Positions 7,065 through 14,501 of a stretch of DNA of 36,270 nt are shown here, piece by piece; position 1 is the stretch's first letter, and every line of letters begins with the position of its first letter. Source of the DNA: JBKBXU01 sp046313675 (GTDB taxonomy: Bacteria > Bacteroidota > Bacteroidia > Cytophagales > Cytophagaceae); assembly GCA_046313675.1 (NCBI GenBank), contig JBKBXU010000002.1:1-36270 (forward strand). Direction: 5' to 3'. A model generated the notes under the pieces. That model ran no database searches. It worked only from the letters and a program-made list of their open reading frames with translations, and was not told where the DNA came from. Made by a program: the position numbers and the translations under genes.

Positions 7065-8351
7065 TTATCTCAGCTTGTACTTTATCTTTTTAATTTCATT
7101 TCCTAATGAATCAAAATGGATTTCATATCTCCTCATATTTTCATAAGCCCTATCGATGTATTTCTCCATTTTTATTTGTCCATTTGGATAATAATCGATT
7201 TGGAGACTATCAACAACACCTTCATGATAACACTTAGCTGATTTTATTTTTCCATTATCATAATAATGTTTTTCGCAACCGTCTTGGATTCCATTATGCA
7301 TCCCTATAGGGTCAATAGATTTTGTAAATGTTGATAGCTGTTTATATATTCCTTCAGAATCATCATCAATTAAGTTTAGGTCAAGAGAATCAGAAAAATC
7401 GAAAGGAGGTTTTTTATACGGTATTTCCCAAACCAATACGCCTTCTTCATTAAAGTGCTTATAGTCAATTGTTATGTCATTATGTATTTCAATTTTCTGT
7501 GCAATTTTTCCGTTATTATAAAAAGTATTTATTTGCCCGTTTTTTTGTCCATGCTCATAAGGTATTTTCATTACAATGTTTCCCGTTGTATCGTAAATGA
7601 TTGATATACCATGAGGTTTGCCATTTCTTATTGGTGTCTCCAGAATTTTTTTCCCTATAGGAGAAAATTCAATGAAAATGCCATTTCCATCAATGAGGGA
7701 TCTTTCTGAAAGTTTGTTGCCAGATACGTCGTTTATTGTAATAATATTCCAGGGTTCTCCATTTCTATATTGTATTTTTTTATTGAGTGTGCCATTCTTG
7801 AAATAACTTTCGCTGATTCCATGAAGATTTCCTAAATGGTAAACCTCTTTTTTATTGATTTCCCCATTTAAAAAAAATAAAACCCTTTCTCCTTCTAATA
7901 AGTCATTTTTAAAATTTGACTCTTCGTATTTCTCTCCTGTTTCATAAAATGATTTATATGGCCCATTTAGCATATTATCTCTATACTGATGGATTTCGTT
8001 TATTGAACCATTTTCATAGTATGAAATGTATGCCCCTTCAAGAAGGCCATTCTGATAATTGCATTTTAACGTAATGGTGTCTGGTGCAGAATATTCTATG
8101 TATTCGCCATTTAAAGAACCATCAATATATAAACATTGAACTTTAATTGATGAGTCTTGAAAAAATTCTATGTAATCGCCATGCAAGATCTCTTTATCTC
8201 CGTTAAGATAATATGTGTAGGTCTTATAAGGAATATTTGACTCTTCACCATCCTCGTAGTAGTAATATTCCGTCTTCGTTTCTTTGGTTGTGCAAGCAAA
8301 AAAAATTAAGGGAAGAATATAAAAGATACTACATATATGAACATATTTCAT
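7065..8351 (-). CDS. MORN-repeat (YwqK-like) lipoprotein
   Basis: 428 residues. The leader MKYVHICSIFYILPLIFFAC ends in a probable lipobox Cys. The body is a string of at least eight MORN-variant units of the form Y-x-x-N/D-G-x-[IL]-x followed by G-xx-x-G, for example YYENGSINEIHQYRDNMLNG, FYETGEKYEESNFKNDLLEG and YYPNGQIKMEKYI. Such proteins fold as an extended beta-hairpin sheet. They are often annotated as YwqK-family antitoxins, but no toxin is visible next to this gene, so I do not apply that name. Its start overlaps the end of the upstream gene by 23 bases, which suggests a coupled three-gene unit (8784 down to 6546). Confidence 0.75.
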   Translation of the reverse strand: MKYVHICSIFYILPLIFFACTTKETKTEYYYYEDGEESNIPYKTYTYYLNGDKEILHGDYIEFFQDSSIKVQCLYIDGSLNGEYIEYSAPDTITLKCNYQNGLLEGAYISYYENGSINEIHQYRDNMLNGPYKSFYETGEKYEESNFKNDLLEGERVLFFLNGEINKKEVYHLGNLHGISESYFKNGTLNKKIQYRNGEPWNIITINDVSGNKLSERSLIDGNGIFIEFSPIGKKILETPIRNGKPHGISIIYDTTGNIVMKIPYEHGQKNGQINTFYNNGKIAQKIEIHNDITIDYKHFNEEGVLVWEIPYKKPPFDFSDSLDLNLIDDDSEGIYKQLSTFTKSIDPIGMHNGIQDGCEKHYYDNGKIKSAKCYHEGVVDSLQIDYYPNGQIKMEKYIDRAYENMRRYEIHFDSLGNEIKKIKYKLR

Positions 8352-8784
8352 AGTTATTTCTGTTTTTTAAAAATAAGCGACGAGCATCAAGCCATACTAA
8401 AAGCTTGTTCGGAGTTTGGTGGAAGTTTAATGAATCACTTTTTGCAATATTGATTTGGAAATGTCTTTGCTCGTGAATAGTGTTGCCATCTACAACAGTA
8501 TATTTGGAAATTTCGGGATGAATCCAATGGTCATGTAATTCAATATAACCAATGTTTAAGGAACTATCTGCTATTTCTAACCTATTAATTCTAAGTCCTA
8601 CAGGGTAATTTGAGTGAAATGCTACTTTTGATTTTATGCTGCTTTTTGTTATGTCGAAACTATTTAAATAATCTTCGGCAATCCAAATTTCTTCGAGGTT
8701 TTTTATTTGATCAACGAGTCTGTTTTGACAATATACTGTCAAGGTCAGGAAGGTTAATAATATGATGCTCGCCAGTCTTTTCAT
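8329..8784 (-). CDS. Hypothetical exported protein
   Basis: 151 residues with a signal peptide (MKRLASIILLTFLTLTVYC, then Gln-Asn). The preceding Cys lacks a proper lipobox (VYC), so signal peptidase I cleavage before Gln20 is more likely than lipidation. The mature part has strand-like segments (GYIELHDHWIHPEISKYTVV, HEQRHFQINIAKSD, NKLLVWLDARRLFL) but no known motif. It is the first gene of a probable three-gene unit with the MORN-repeat and DUF3859-like lipoproteins. The promoter-like element at 8852-8890 lies about 70 bases upstream. Confidence 0.6.
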   Translation of the reverse strand: MKRLASIILLTFLTLTVYCQNRLVDQIKNLEEIWIAEDYLNSFDITKSSIKSKVAFHSNYPVGLRINRLEIADSSLNIGYIELHDHWIHPEISKYTVVDGNTIHEQRHFQINIAKSDSLNFHQTPNKLLVWLDARRLFLKNRNNYEICSYM

Positions 8785-9141
8785 AATTCTGCATAGCTTT
8801 TATATACGCACTCTAATGTTTTGGAATGACACGCAGTTTATCACACCCAATCTCCCTTAAATAAAATATATTTTTTCATATTACCAAGCATTAATGATCA
8901 AGAGCAGAAGGTTATAGCATTGGATTTAGCAAATTTGTAGGTTGACTTCAAATCAAGCGATCAAATTGCCAGAAAAGATAGGGAGATACTGCCTGAAAAA
9001 TTTATACATTCCCATGTTACCATTGCCTTATTAGAACATTATTTCAAATAATTGAATATTTAAGGCATTTTTTCGCATTATTTCATTATAATTACTTTTT
9101 AAATAATATTTAACCTGAAAATTTATTAAACTTTTTTACTC
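8785..9141. other. 357-base spacer between divergent genes
   Basis: It contains the second promoter-like element (8852-8890) near the minus-strand gene. A 36-codon plus-strand frame ends at the TAA at 9048-9050 and reads ...ARKDREILPEKFIHSHVT...HYFK. It has no start or ribosome site and may be a decayed gene end. A clear promoter for the Hc1-like gene at 9142 is not visible; the 80 bases before it are nearly pure A/T. Confidence 0.4.
8852..8890 (-). promoter_or_regulatory. Promoter-like element, copy 2
   Basis: Minus-strand reading: TTGGTAATATGAAAAAATAT then ATTTTATTTAAGGGAGA. It shares TTGGTAAT, the TATAT(T/C)TTATTT core and the AAGGGAG tail with 3872-3912, with one base less in the A/T spacer. 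The TATATTTT core is one base from the -7 consensus TAnnTTTG. It probably drives the unit 8784 to 6546. Confidence 0.45.
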
Positions 9142-9315
9142 ATGGGAAAATTCGAAGAATTAAAAAAACTTATTGAAGCGTCTGAAGCTGATTTTACAAA
9201 ATTTTACGACAACTCTAATAAAGCTGCCGGTACAAGAGTACGTAACCAGATGCAGGCATTGAAAAACCTTGCTCAGGAAATCCGTCAGGATGTATCTGCA
9301 AAGAAATCTGCATAA
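9142..9315 (+). CDS. Histone H1-like protein, Hc1 family
   Basis: A 57-residue gene from the ATG at 9142 to the TAA at 9313-9315. It begins MGKFEELKKLIEASEADF, continues FYDNSNKAAGTRVRNQMQAL and ends KNLAQEIRQDVSAKKSA. This matches the short Hc1-type histone H1-like proteins common in Bacteroidota: a conserved helical FEELKxLI...DFxKFYDxxNKAAGTRVRxxMQxLK core and a basic end. They are thought to bind DNA and help compact the nucleoid. Single-gene unit, closed by the strong terminator at 9318-9346. Too short for many gene finders, but the family match is clear. Confidence 0.88.
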   Translation: MGKFEELKKLIEASEADFTKFYDNSNKAAGTRVRNQMQALKNLAQEIRQDVSAKKSA

Positions 9316-9317
9316 AT

Positions 9318-9346
9318 AAAAAAAACCGGCGATGAGCCGGTTTTTT
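9318..9346. terminator. Bidirectional intrinsic terminator
   Basis: CCGGC (9326-9330), loop GATGA, GCCGG (9336-9340), flanked by an A8 run on the left and a T6 run on the right that extend the stem. It lies between convergent genes, 3 bases after the Hc1-like stop and 21 bases after the rluB stop, so it can end both transcripts. Confidence 0.9.
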
Positions 9347-9367
9347 ATTTTTTTATAGAAGAGGTTT

Positions 9368-10297
9368 CTAGCTTACGTAAAAATGCTTCAGGTTTATAAT
9401 CTCTTTCTCATCCAGAAATCTCCACTTGCCACGCGGCAGATCCTTTTTAGTAAGCCCGGCATACATCACGCGGTCTAGAAAATTAATTTCATATTCAAAA
9501 TGCTCAAAAATCCTTCTGACTATTCTGTTTCGTCCTTCATGGATTTCAATGCCAATTTCTCTTTTATCGGCTGAGATAATTTCAATATCATCCGGTTTTA
9601 TCGGGCCATCTTCCAGATTTATACCTCTTTTTATAAGGTCATAATGTTCTTTAGCAAGAGGCCTGCTTAGGCGCACGTGGTAGATCTTTTTAACATTGCC
9701 TGACGGGTGAGTCAGTTTTTGTGCCAGTTCACCATCGTTGGTTAGCAATAAAAGCCCTGTGGTATTGCGGTCAAGCCTTCCTACTGGGTAAATTCGTTCT
9801 CTACAGGCTTTGGCTACCAGATCCATTACGGTCTTTCTTCCCTCAGGATCTTCCAGTGTAGTAATAAAATCTTTAGGCTTGTTTAAAAGCACATAAACAG
9901 GCTTTTCGGTCTTTAAGGATTTGTTTTTATACTCTACCTTATCCTTTAGGCTTACTTTAAACCCTAATTCAGTGACAATTTTACCGTTTACCTTGATAAG
10001 GCCATCTGTAATAAGATTGTCTGCATCCCTTCTTGAACATATTCCTGCATTGGAGATATATTTGTTAAGCCTGATAAGGCCATTATCTTTAGGTGCAGAA
10101 ATTTCCGATTTAGGACGAGGTTTAAAGCTTGTACTTTTTGGTTTTGAAGCTATAGAAGCTCTTTTTTTCGCATAAGCGTCTTCATCTTTAAATGAACGCA
10201 GCTTGGTAGTTTTCTTTTTATCTGTTGTTTTTACTTTGGGTTTAACAGATGCTTTGTTCCTTTTGGGAGGAAAAGAGTTTGATTTTGGTCTTGCCAT
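9368..10297 (-). CDS. rluB: 23S rRNA pseudouridine synthase (RluB/RsuA family)
   Basis: 309 residues. The first 75 or so are a Lys/Ser/Pro-rich basic extension (KPKVKTTDKKKTTKLRSF), common in Bacteroidota members and probably rRNA-binding. An S4 domain follows (IRLNKYISNAGICSRRDAD, to about 125). The catalytic domain then carries the RsuA-family signature VGRLDRNTTGLLLLTNDGEL with the nucleophilic Asp, then LTHPSGNVKKIYHVRLSR and the NRIVRRIFEHF motif near the end. It isomerises a uridine in the large-subunit rRNA; the exact site cannot be read from sequence. Last gene of the DksA-like / scpB / rluB set, 73 bases after scpB. Confidence 0.88.
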   Translation of the reverse strand: MARPKSNSFPPKRNKASVKPKVKTTDKKKTTKLRSFKDEDAYAKKRASIASKPKSTSFKPRPKSEISAPKDNGLIRLNKYISNAGICSRRDADNLITDGLIKVNGKIVTELGFKVSLKDKVEYKNKSLKTEKPVYVLLNKPKDFITTLEDPEGRKTVMDLVAKACRERIYPVGRLDRNTTGLLLLTNDGELAQKLTHPSGNVKKIYHVRLSRPLAKEHYDLIKRGINLEDGPIKPDDIEIISADKREIGIEIHEGRNRIVRRIFEHFEYEINFLDRVMYAGLTKKDLPRGKWRFLDEKEIINLKHFYVS

Positions 10298-10346
10298 AGT
10301 TTTGCAGTATCACTACTGTATTAAGTATTTCTAAATTTTGAATTTT

Positions 10347-10376
10347 GGATAAAGAATTTAAAAAAATTCTTTATCC
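10347..10376. repeat. Perfect 13-bp hairpin overlapping the scpB stop codon
   Basis: GGATAAAGAATTT (10347-10359), a 4-base loop, and AAATTCTTTATCC (10364-10376). The right arm includes the scpB stop codon (10371-10373). In the minus-strand transcript the hairpin has no U-tract after it, so it looks more like an mRNA-stability or processing structure, or a weak attenuator between scpB and rluB. Confidence 0.6.
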
Positions 10377-10931
10377 TTCGCTGCTTCCGATTTCGTTGTC
10401 TTCGACTTTAAAATCTTTAGGCAAAGGTAGGTCTTTTAAGCTATTGATTCCAAAATAGTCCATAAACTTTTCACTGGTTCCATACAAGATCGGCCTGCCT
10501 ACGGCTTCGGATTTGCCTTTTATTTCAATAAGCTCTTTTTCAAGGAGTTTATGAATGGTGTAGTCGCAGTTTACACCTCTTATCTGTTCTACACCTGATT
10601 TAGAAATGGGCTGTTTATAAGCGACAATAGCCAGTGTTTCCAGTGCCGAAACGGAAAGTCGCTTTTTAGATTTTTGCTTCAGGAGAATCCCAATACTAGC
10701 CTGGTAGGCTGGTTTTGTCAGAAACTGGTAACCACCACCACTTTTATAAATTCTAAAAGGGAAATCGTCGGATTCATATTTTGCCTCCAGTTTTTCCAGG
10801 GTGGCGGCAATGTCTTCTTCAGGGATCTCTGCTTCAAACATTTCAACCAGGCACTGATGAATTTCTTCAGCTTTCAGTGGTTCATTGGAGCAGAAGATCA
10901 GACTTTCAATATGATTAGATAAAAAATCCAA
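10371..10931 (-). CDS. scpB: Segregation and condensation protein B
   Basis: 186 residues, normal for ScpB. It shows the two winged-helix units: LSNHIESLIFCSNEPLKAEE through PFRIYKSGGGYQFLTKPAY (first), and LSVSALETLAIVAYKQPISK with SGVEQIRGVNCDYTIHKLLE and GRPILYGTSEKFMDYFGI (second). The last two stretches are highly conserved in the family. ScpB dimerises and with ScpA forms the kleisin part of the SMC condensin that compacts and segregates chromosomes. scpA is not in the window. One base separates it from the DksA-like gene upstream, so the two are co-transcribed. The acidic Ser/Glu tail (VEDNEIGSSEG) is variable. Confidence 0.92.
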   Translation of the reverse strand: MDFLSNHIESLIFCSNEPLKAEEIHQCLVEMFEAEIPEEDIAATLEKLEAKYESDDFPFRIYKSGGGYQFLTKPAYQASIGILLKQKSKKRLSVSALETLAIVAYKQPISKSGVEQIRGVNCDYTIHKLLEKELIEIKGKSEAVGRPILYGTSEKFMDYFGINSLKDLPLPKDFKVEDNEIGSSEG

Positions 10932-10932
10932 T

Positions 10933-11319
10933 TTAATCTTTTCTGTTAAGCTTTGCTTCTATGGAATGTTGGGTGTGTGGCACAGCTCTTAACCGTTCTT
11001 TAGGGATAAGTTTTCCTGAATCAATGCAAACACCGTAGGTGCCATTTTTAATTCTGGCCATAGCATTTTCCAACTGCTGGATAAACTTCTGCTGCCTTGC
11101 CGCTAACTGAGTAAAACTTTCCTTTTCTAAGGTATCAGCGCCATCCTCCAACAGCTTAAGTGTTCCGGCTGTAGTATCAGTACCCGGATCATTTCTTCTG
11201 CTTAGAGCTTCTTTAATGTAATTAAGTTCTTTTCTGGCTCTTTCTAATTTTGTTTCAATCAGTTCCTGAAATTCCTTTAGTTCATCTTCGGAATATCTAT
11301 GTTTTTCTCCCTGGCTCAT
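10933..11319 (-). CDS. DksA/TraR-family protein with degenerate zinc finger
   Basis: 128 residues. An N-terminal coiled coil (DELKEFQELIETKLERARKE to about residue 90) is followed by the DksA/TraR finger region NGTYGVCIDSGKLIPKERLR. At the spacing of the C-x2-C-x17-C-x2-C finger, only Cys98 is kept; the other three positions are Ser101, Ser119 and Ala122. The fold (IPKERLRAVPHTQHSIEAK) is otherwise conserved, so it is probably a structured member that works without zinc. Such cysteine-poor forms are, as I recall, common in Bacteroidota. The family binds RNA polymerase in its secondary channel. First gene of the set with scpB and rluB; a -7-like box lies 39 bases upstream. Confidence 0.85.
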   Translation of the reverse strand: MSQGEKHRYSEDELKEFQELIETKLERARKELNYIKEALSRRNDPGTDTTAGTLKLLEDGADTLEKESFTQLAARQQKFIQQLENAMARIKNGTYGVCIDSGKLIPKERLRAVPHTQHSIEAKLNRKD

Positions 11320-11357
11320 ATGTCAGTAGTTTAGGTGTAAAAAAATATAAACTTGTG

Positions 11358-11365
11358 CAAAGCTA
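11358..11365 (-). promoter_or_regulatory. Possible -7 box for the DksA-like/scpB/rluB unit
   Basis: On the minus strand this reads TAGCTTTG, an exact TAnnTTTG match, 39 bases before the start codon at 11319. A TTTG sits upstream but only 12 bases away instead of about 19, so the -33 box is unclear. Confidence 0.4.
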
Positions 11366-11490
11366 AAAGATTTTTTTCAAACTTTAGTGGCTGTTTAGGC
11401 TCAAATTTAAAATAAAAAGCTTTTATGTCGATTTATGAGCTTAGAACGTATATTGTAAGTTTGCAGTTGCATAAGAACCTAAAAATTATT

Positions 11491-11649
11491 TTACTTAATG
11501 AGCTGTTTATGGATGATTTTCATTCTTTTGCTTAAGGAAAAAGTGTCCAGGTGAATGCCGTACTTAAGAGCCAGTAGTTTTTTTATGACCTCCAGATCCC
11601 TTCTCTTAAGCAGGCATCGGATTATCGTAGAGTTGACCACACATTTCAT
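11491..11649 (-). CDS. Possible small protein (52 aa), unknown
   Basis: An ATG at 11649 is preceded by AGGAGGGCAAATATT, a strong Shine-Dalgarno with good spacing, unusual in this window. The product is 52 residues, basic and helical in look (MKCVVNSTIIRCLLKRRDLE ... GIHLDTFSLSKRMKIIHKQ). It starts 46 bases after the lamin-tail gene stops. I know no family for it. The ribosome site is the main argument; the ORF could still be chance. Confidence 0.3.
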   Translation of the reverse strand: MKCVVNSTIIRCLLKRRDLEVIKKLLALKYGIHLDTFSLSKRMKIIHKQLIK

Positions 11650-11695
11650 AATATTTGCCCTCCTGTACTTGAAACATGTGGGCAAACAAGCTGGT

Positions 11696-14260
11696 TCAAT
11701 TGAGCTTGGTTCCGACCACCACGGTTTCTTTGAAAGAATTAACATTTCCCTTCAGGTCGAAAATTTCCAGGTAAACGATGTAATAGCCAATATTCACTTT
11801 TGAGAGCTGCTCATTTGTCCCATCCCATTGGAAGAAGCCATCTCTTCCCAGTATATGGTTTTGGGCTAGCTTTCTGATTTCCCTCCCTTTGGTATCAAAT
11901 ATAGTCACGTTTGCCAGATAACCGGAATCAGGCATTTTATAGTATATCAAAGTAAAATCCCTAAAACCGTCTCCATTAGGATTGAAAACCTTGGGCTCTA
12001 CATAAATTGCACGGTCGCTTTCCGCACCTGATGCCTGCGAGTTTTGATATCCGGGACTTGCATAGCCTGCTGTTGCGGAGGCGGAATGCCAGTTGTTCCC
12101 GTCATTGGTGGGGGCAAAAAATGAAATTCTTTCCAAGGAGATGCCTTTTTTATCTCCAAGAAGTGCAAAATGATACCTTTCTGAATAGTCAAAACGATCA
12201 GATACTTTTCCTTGGTTATCCAATAGAATAACCGTTCCGGAGGAGTTTGGGTAGGAGGGGAGGGACGACATTTCAAGGATGTTTTCTGTAACAGAATTGG
12301 GGTAATGTTCTGTGACTATTTCTTTATCCGTAGTTAATACAAGGTATTGTCTGGGAGCTAGTATAAGGTTCTCGGAAGAAATTTTACGTCTGGTTGCAAT
12401 GGCATCATTTCGAAAGTTTGCCAATTCCCAGTCTTTTAAGTCAATATACTTGGGGGAATTATTATAGATTTCTACAAATTCTCTACCGCCTGTTTTTGGA
12501 TTGAAAAGAACTTCATTTATAATCACATCCAAAGAATCATTTTTTGAAGGAATTACAAATGAAAGCTCTAAATTGTCTATTTCCCTTCCATCACAGGAAT
12601 ATAGTTTGCTGATGTCTAGCGTATAGGGGATTCCTTCCTGAAGTGCAGGAGAAAATTTTATTCCTATTACATCAGATTGAATTAATGATTTTCTTATTTC
12701 AAATGTATGGTGACGTATGTTAAAAGCTGAACTTATGATCCCTGTGCTATCAAGGTTTGCGTTAAATGTTAAGTTTAGTGCTGATGAACTGATAACTTCT
12801 GCTTTTTCTACGAAAGGAAGGCCCGGCTCCAGGATACCATTAACAGAATTGACTTTTCCCGGAGTACCGCCTGAAGGGTCTTCTGAGGCTTTCCAATTTT
12901 CCTTTTCATAGCAGTGTTTTGTTTTATCGATCATCTCGAGCGTCCAGCCACCTACGTCTTTATTTTCCTCCTGATACCATGAGGATGAATAGTTTAAATT
13001 AAACACAGGATTTCCATGGGCATCTCTTATCCAAAGTTCATCTCCTCCGATATTGAGAATGGGCCACCTTGACAAGCCTATGGCCGGGCCAAATTCTGAG
13101 AATTCAGGTACTGCAGATGACCTGCAAAGGATGACATACTGCTGCGGTGCTAGTTTGTAATCGGGTAAAATCGCGATAGCGGATGGATCAGAAAAGGTGA
13201 AACCATTTAGATTTATTGTGTCTGCAGTATTATTGTACAGCTCAATGAACTCTTCTTCCGGAAGTCCTACAGAGGGCGCTGGTTTTGGCAGTAACTCAGT
13301 AATTAACACATCTCCATACGTATAGGAAGGAATATAGCTAAAGGTAATCTGCATAGGATATGCCTGAATATTTCCATTAATATCTTTGAAACCTGAAATG
13401 CTCAAACTATTTGTTCCCTCTCTGAATTTCTCGGGGAATTCAATGCGTAAGGTGCTTGGATTTTCGGGATCTATGGACAGGCTACCTGGGGCTAAAGTAT
13501 TATTCAGTAAAATAATTTCGTCTCCAGATGTTTCTATTGAAAGCGGATAATTGAATGATAAGCTCAGACTGTTTTTTTCTATAGCGGATATTTTTTGCGC
13601 CATAAATGGAGCATCTTGTATTTTGAAATCATCAAAAAAGAAACGGTCTCTGCGTGTTGTTGTATGATAGCAGTTTATTCCAAACCAATCAGTTTTTGTG
13701 AATGTATCATCAAATGCAGAGCCTTCATGGACAAAATCATGGCCTCCGGTGGTGTCTGAATACAGGCTCCAGTTACCATAGAAATCCCTGATTACTTTTA
13801 TACGAAGCGTGTTGGACTCTTTGCCTGCATGGCCCGGTTTACCATTTATAATCATAGTGGACCTGTTGCCATCCTGTCTGAAAAGGTCTATTGCATCCAA
13901 ACTGCCGGAGATGCCACCAAGACGAATGTAATAGCCGTTCAGAGCATCTTTAAGGTCGGGATCATCACTCATCAGGTATACCCTGGCATAATTGCTTGTA
14001 CTGGGGTTAAATGGAAAATGTGTCCAGAACTGCCATTCCGTATTATCGAGCTGCTGATTGTGGGTGTAAAGATAGATGTTCGCTGTTTCTGATGGACCAT
14101 TGCTTTGAAGTTGGCTTGATCCATTGATCATAAAAAAAGAAGTATCTCCAAACCACGCCGGATTTTCTTTGAAATTCCCGTTCTCAAATGAATCTATTAG
14201 CTGGGCAGAGAGTTTAAAACTTAAAAAAGTTGTTAATATAAAAAGGTGAAAAGCTTTCAT
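11696..14260 (-). CDS. Secreted lamin-tail domain protein
   Basis: 854 residues, signal peptide MKAFHLFILTTFLSFKLSA with Gln20 at +1. Order of parts: an N-terminal jelly-roll-like region (about 25-215), an Ig-like SbsA-type domain, a first lamin-tail domain (GDVLITELLPKPAP ... EEEFIELYNNTADTINLNGF, about 315-420), another Ig-like domain, a second lamin-tail domain (DVIINEVLFNPKTGGREFVE, about 575-690), and a C-terminal FlgD/CHU_C-like Ig domain (KVFNPNGDGFRDFTLIYYKM to the end). No KxxIxK-type T9SS A tail is seen, so export to the surface, if any, could use the type B route. It probably binds or organises extracellular material; the function is not known. The 5' end is duplicated in decayed form near 18528. 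Confidence 0.82.
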   Translation of the reverse strand: MKAFHLFILTTFLSFKLSAQLIDSFENGNFKENPAWFGDTSFFMINGSSQLQSNGPSETANIYLYTHNQQLDNTEWQFWTHFPFNPSTSNYARVYLMSDDPDLKDALNGYYIRLGGISGSLDAIDLFRQDGNRSTMIINGKPGHAGKESNTLRIKVIRDFYGNWSLYSDTTGGHDFVHEGSAFDDTFTKTDWFGINCYHTTTRRDRFFFDDFKIQDAPFMAQKISAIEKNSLSLSFNYPLSIETSGDEIILLNNTLAPGSLSIDPENPSTLRIEFPEKFREGTNSLSISGFKDINGNIQAYPMQITFSYIPSYTYGDVLITELLPKPAPSVGLPEEEFIELYNNTADTINLNGFTFSDPSAIAILPDYKLAPQQYVILCRSSAVPEFSEFGPAIGLSRWPILNIGGDELWIRDAHGNPVFNLNYSSSWYQEENKDVGGWTLEMIDKTKHCYEKENWKASEDPSGGTPGKVNSVNGILEPGLPFVEKAEVISSSALNLTFNANLDSTGIISSAFNIRHHTFEIRKSLIQSDVIGIKFSPALQEGIPYTLDISKLYSCDGREIDNLELSFVIPSKNDSLDVIINEVLFNPKTGGREFVEIYNNSPKYIDLKDWELANFRNDAIATRRKISSENLILAPRQYLVLTTDKEIVTEHYPNSVTENILEMSSLPSYPNSSGTVILLDNQGKVSDRFDYSERYHFALLGDKKGISLERISFFAPTNDGNNWHSASATAGYASPGYQNSQASGAESDRAIYVEPKVFNPNGDGFRDFTLIYYKMPDSGYLANVTIFDTKGREIRKLAQNHILGRDGFFQWDGTNEQLSKVNIGYYIVYLEIFDLKGNVNSFKETVVVGTKLN

Positions 14261-14395
14261 ATTTAATTCATGTTAAAAATTCTTTAAAAATTAAATACGG
14301 GTTCAAATAAAAAAAATAAGGATGAAAATTGCAAAGCGCTATCGGATTGTCAGACAGCGAATTGCTTAAAGTGCTGGAGAAGTCAATTTATAAGA
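14250..14395. repeat. Left copy of a duplicated gene-junction sequence
   Basis: This stretch covers the first codons of the lamin-tail gene, the spacer, and a decayed asd 5' end. It aligns with 18574-18721: AAAGCTTTCATATTTAATT is identical in both (14250-14268 and 18574-18592), followed by TGTTAAA, ATTCTTTA, GGTTCAA, AAATAAG and ATGAAAAT in the same order. The two copies are direct repeats flanking the delta-60 gene. Confidence 0.75.
14322..14395 (+). pseudogene. Truncated asd 5' remnant
   Basis: ATGAAAAT at 14322 matches the asd start, then TCGGATTGTCAGACAGCGAA and TTGCTTAAAGTGCTGGAGAA match asd codons 9-22. In a shifted frame it still reads IGLSDSELLKVLEKS against TGLVGSELLKVLEER of the intact gene. 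A deletion after codon 4 breaks the frame, and similarity ends by about 14395. It is non-functional; the intact asd is at 18651. Confidence 0.7.
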
Positions 14396-14501
14396 AGTTT
14401 AGTAAGTCGTTTTTTGGCCACGGGAATCATCAGGCAAATCCTGAATTCATTTTTTTGATCCTTGGAAGTATAAATTTTGATAAGCCTGGAGAAACAGTAA
14501 A

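Noticed and set aside
7065..8351. Calling the MORN-repeat lipoprotein an antitoxin (YwqK family)
   Set aside because: MORN repeats are widespread; no partner toxin is adjacent and the protein has a lipoprotein signal.
8939..9050. 36-codon frame ending ARKDREILPEKF...HYFK before the Hc1-like gene
   Set aside because: No start codon in frame, no family recognised, and length within chance for this base composition; noted only in the spacer entry.
11425..11535. 37-codon plus-strand frame beginning MSIYELRTYIV, like the start of a NIPSNAP protein
   Set aside because: Only the first ten residues resemble the family, there is no ribosome site, and the frame stops at once; probably chance or a very short relic.
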